DNA of 64,000 nt from Lasioglossum baleicum (Eukaryota; Arthropoda; Insecta; Hymenoptera; Halictidae), in contig NC_134935.1 of assembly GCF_051020765.1 (NCBI RefSeq), positions 18,167,579 through 18,231,578 of the forward strand. The letters are read 5' to 3'. The notes beneath the pieces were generated by a model. That model had not been told where the DNA came from. It saw nothing but the letters and a program-made list of their open reading frames with translations, and made no database searches. Below are positions 60,872 to 64,000 of the stretch, in pieces (the stretch's first letter is position 1; each line of letters opens with the position of its first letter). Both the position numbers and the translations under genes were made by a program.

Positions 60872-61853
60872 CGATCGATTCTGTAATTGGGTTTTCACTG
60901 AGAGAATAGAGCCTAATGATTCATGGGTCATCCGCCGGCGTCGAGTAACTGGAGGCTATACATAGTGATCGATGCCGAGTTAACAATTTCTTGTGAATGG
61001 ACGGCGAATCTTTATGTACTCATTGTTAGATGGAAGGCAACGGACAATACTTGATGCTAGACGCTAGCTTCTTATTCATTAATTCAAACGTAACGAATAG
61101 ATTTAGTTATGTGAAAAGCATCAGACATGAGAGGCGGCTGCCTCTCCCCCAATGCAATAGACAAGATTCTACTTAAGATTATTTAAAGTGGTTGCATCTT
61201 AAACTATGTCTTCTGTGTTCACTGTACGTGCAAAAGACTTTATGGTCTTTGGTGAAAGGTTTAGTGGCTTGTGCTTCTCAGTCATTTGCAGTCGGAGCTA
61301 CTTTAACTCGAAAATTAAACATTTCTTCCGACGTAGAATAATTCCACTCTACATACAGGGTGAGCAGTGTTGGGCAAATTTCATTTTGAATAATAAATAA
61401 ACGTGTGAGTTTAATTGGAAATAACAACTAAACTTTTTATTCAAATAAAAGTAATTTAAATAATTCCAACACAGTATTATGTATTTATTATTTCTTGTTT
61501 GCAAATAAAAGATTATTCATTATTTGGATTGAGGTGGAAATCAAATAAATAGTTTTTGGTCTTCTCTTATTTCTTGTATTTTGTACACATATACAATGAA
61601 CACGTGCGCGTTTTTTGTCTGCTAGAGCAACCTTTTTAGGTAAACCGTCCGGAGTGCGCCTAGCTGCCTATAAAAAATACAATTTACTTTATTATTTGCC
61701 AATACACATAATAATTGAAATTTCATTTTTACTTTATTATTTTAAATAATTCATTTAGACTTCCTTAAATAATAAATTTTTGATTTTTATTTGAATGTAT
61801 CCAAATAACAAATAACTTGTTATTTAAATATTTTTATTGAAATAATTACTTAT

Positions 61854-61944
61854 TTAACACGTTCCGTGCCAAGCCCTTTTTTGTGGCCTGAAGATCAAGT
61901 TTAACGTGTACCACCGGTGGTACACGTGGCGCGGAACGTGTTAA
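61854..61944. repeat. Compact piggyBac-type MITE, 91 bp
   Basis: TTAACACGTTCCGTGCCA at the left and TGGCGCGGAACGTGTTAA at the right. An inner palindrome ACCACCGGTGGT lies near the centre. TTAA flanks on both sides. Confidence 0.8.
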
Positions 61945-62461
61945 ATAAATTTATTTATTGTCCAAAACACTGCCCACAGTATTTGTTTGTATTCGTGGTA
62001 AGTAGAATGAACGACGAACGGTACAGTGGAATTGGATCTAGCGGGCCTGTTATACATATTAGAGGATGTCGTCCTCGTGCGAGGATGACGCCCACTAATG
62101 AGTTAAGCGTGTCTCGGCGTATAATTGCGGGCTGGGTTTTTGCCGCGGTCGGTTCGCCCGCGATCAAACACCGGAATTCAAACGCGTGATGCGTTCGCCT
62201 CGGCGATTTAGGTCGTCGTCGCCGGTGCACTCGTTAGTGCGCACTTCCTCGTGCGCCACGACCTCCGTCGTCGCGTGTAGGATGACACATAATATCGCCC
62301 ACAAGAAACTTCGTATATCATACGGGACTTTTCACTGGCCCACCGTTCTTTTATCTGCGGTCGAGTTTGGTATTTACTACACCGTGTGATTCTGTTTCAC
62401 AGTAGTCTCTCTCTCCGTAACTGTCGTATCGTCGGATCTTCCGCGCGACGGTTATCGTTAG

Positions 62462-62540
62462 ACAACGGATTTGATGCGTCTATGACAAAAATGAGTAGGT
62501 GTAATTTAAAACAGTGGTGCAAACGTCACAAGAATTTAAA
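62462..62540 (+). repeat. GACTGCGG MITE fragment, left half
   Basis: GACAACGGATTTGATGCGTC, AAAATGAGTAGGTG and ATTTAAAACAGTGG, then the similarity fades. Confidence 0.6.
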
Positions 62541-64000
62541 AGCAGAGTCGCGTGTTAACAATCCGACCGATAAAATTGCACAGTCCTGGCGGAGGGTATC
62601 GGGTCGATAGATCGTCGTTCGATTAAATAGCTGGCCAGTGAGTCGTCCGCCTTTGCGGCTGCTTCCGATCGAAGATAGCTACTTCTTCGGAGCAGAAGGT
62701 ACGCGAGCAAAGTGTCCGTCCTCTGGATTAACATTCCCCGGTAGTCTCCGGTTGGCAAACATTTATTTCCATCAACGGGCCGAGATTGCAGGTTATTACG
62801 CGAAATAATGTGACCTCTCGCGTCGCGTCGCGGCATGCAACAGCGGATCGTCAATCGCTGGTTGCGTTCAGCTAGCTAACGTTTGGTTATGCGTTCCAAC
62901 TAGATTCGCATTAATACTGAACTCTGAATACTGAAAGTTTGTGAATATTTTCTTTTGTGCGGTTTTTTTTCTGCGATCCTTATCTACCGCACAAAAACAG
63001 GCCATACTGTAGTCAATTTTGAGAAGAAGGGAATGTTCAGCCAGCTACTTCGTTAGGTTAGTTTCAAGTTTCAACACTAAGGATTTACCATGAGAAATCA
63101 GATCCGTGCGGAAGCGAACCATAAGAAGTACGTGTACGGACATTTACAGGGAAAGAATGAATAAAATCGATCTTTAATGTTACCCAATTTGTATGCTGTC
63201 GGCGCAGTAGCGTCGATAGGCTGTGGATGCCGAACCACCACCACCACCACCACCGCAACGGAACCCGTCGTCCATTCGGCTCGCCTCGTAACTTTCAATT
63301 TTCGTAACGAAGTTAGCCACGATAGAAAACCGTGGGCCCATCGACGAAGCTGCATTGGTTTCCAGTAATTAGTCTCGTTCGTCGCTTCTTAACGAGATTC
63401 GATCGACCGATACAAACGTTCTCATAATGTAGACGGGCAGGCTCGCTTAAATCGAATTTATTATATTTAACCGTCGGGATAATTGATGCGAATTACCGTT
63501 CAAACGGAAAAGAATCAAACTTTGTTATCTTTTCTTTTTAATTCCCCTTCGAAAATCTTTATAGACGCAGTGTAGGTATTTATTGGATTGTGTAACAAAT
63601 TGCCACGAACTTTCTTCCCAACCCAATATTATCGATCTAATTTTTCCATACGTACATTCCCGTCCATCAATCACCGGACACTTATTTATTCTCAGCAAAA
63701 TGTGGTAATTAAAACAAGAATAGAAGTTTCCAGCTTGATTTTATTGTTCTATGTTGCAAAATTAAGAAAATATATATACAATTTGAATAAACGTTGGATC
63801 TTATTCGCTCCTGCAAGAGTAAGCATCTCTGGTCTCTCTGCTGTATACAGTATACGTTTCGTCGACCACCCATTATCCTCTGGTACTCGAGCTACTCGAC
63901 GCTCTTTTTGCAAAAGACTTTGTTCTCTTTCGGAATATCGGATTAACCCTGGCCTCGACGAGAGGGCCGAAACCGGAAGCTAAAGATTCGTCCCCACCTT

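Larger units (their letters stand above)
58533..64000 (+). other. Probable myosin intron 2, window end
   Basis: No convincing coding exon except the weak candidate at 60,724-60,871. It contains a CT microsatellite (58,841-58,862), a MITE copy (58,874-59,055), a perfect-stem palindrome (59,608-59,720), a purine-rich strand (59,910-60,050), a compact TTAA element (61,854-61,944) and another MITE fragment (62,462-62,540). Bases 62,180-62,850 and 63,100-63,370 are GC-richer but show overlapping chance ORFs and a CAC repeat (63,237-63,254). Confidence 0.4.

Overview
The window is animal nuclear DNA, almost certainly from an insect. My impression from the protein sequences is Hymenoptera (bee, ant or wasp), but I cannot prove the order without a search. 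It is moderately AT-rich, its genes are split by GT-AG introns, and it carries many short DNA-transposon relics with TA or TTAA target duplications. There is no bacterial operon structure, CRISPR array, rRNA or recognisable tRNA.

Layout. Bases 1-12,447 hold no protein gene I can support: a broken Tc1-type transposase, microsatellites, MITEs and two motif clusters that could be regulatory. At 12,448-12,663 (minus) there is a 71-codon ORF for a small one-pass membrane protein, with a TATA box about 120 bases upstream. A minus-strand cluster follows: SF3B6 (14,114-14,650; U2 snRNP p14), eEF1B-delta (15,859-19,478; exchange factor for eEF1A) and an Artemis-type nuclease (20,273-21,532). Presenilin (22,890-25,853, plus) is divergent from the nuclease. 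A kinesin-3 motor with FHA and PX domains (KIF16B/Klp98A type) fills 27,966-45,784 on the minus strand and converges on presenilin. I could assemble it as 16 coding exons giving 1,313 residues in one continuous frame. Upstream of it, two small ORFs of 68 and 64 residues lie 25 bases apart on the minus strand (47,945-48,371) and look like a two-cistron transcript of unknown function. The right-hand 13 kb carries the first two coding exons of an unconventional myosin (50,723-50,747 and 58,426-58,532, plus strand). The rest of that gene lies beyond the window.

Functions. Most genes are housekeeping or cell-biological: splicing, translation elongation, DNA end processing, gamma-secretase, PI3P-endosome transport and an actin motor. 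I see no sign that they act in one pathway.

Most unusual points: (1) a 459-base, phase-0 cassette exon inside eEF1B-delta that would add 153 charged residues after residue 31, with the same architecture as the vertebrate long delta isoform but no visible sequence relation; (2) the two-ORF candidate transcript; (3) the small membrane-protein ORF with its TATA box; (4) two different TTAA-type MITEs inserted at what looks like the same central TTAA of two copies of another MITE; (5) very long near-perfect palindromes in introns; (6) a presenilin exon whose strongest 5' splice site is out of frame. Exon boundaries were read by eye from splice signals and frame continuity.
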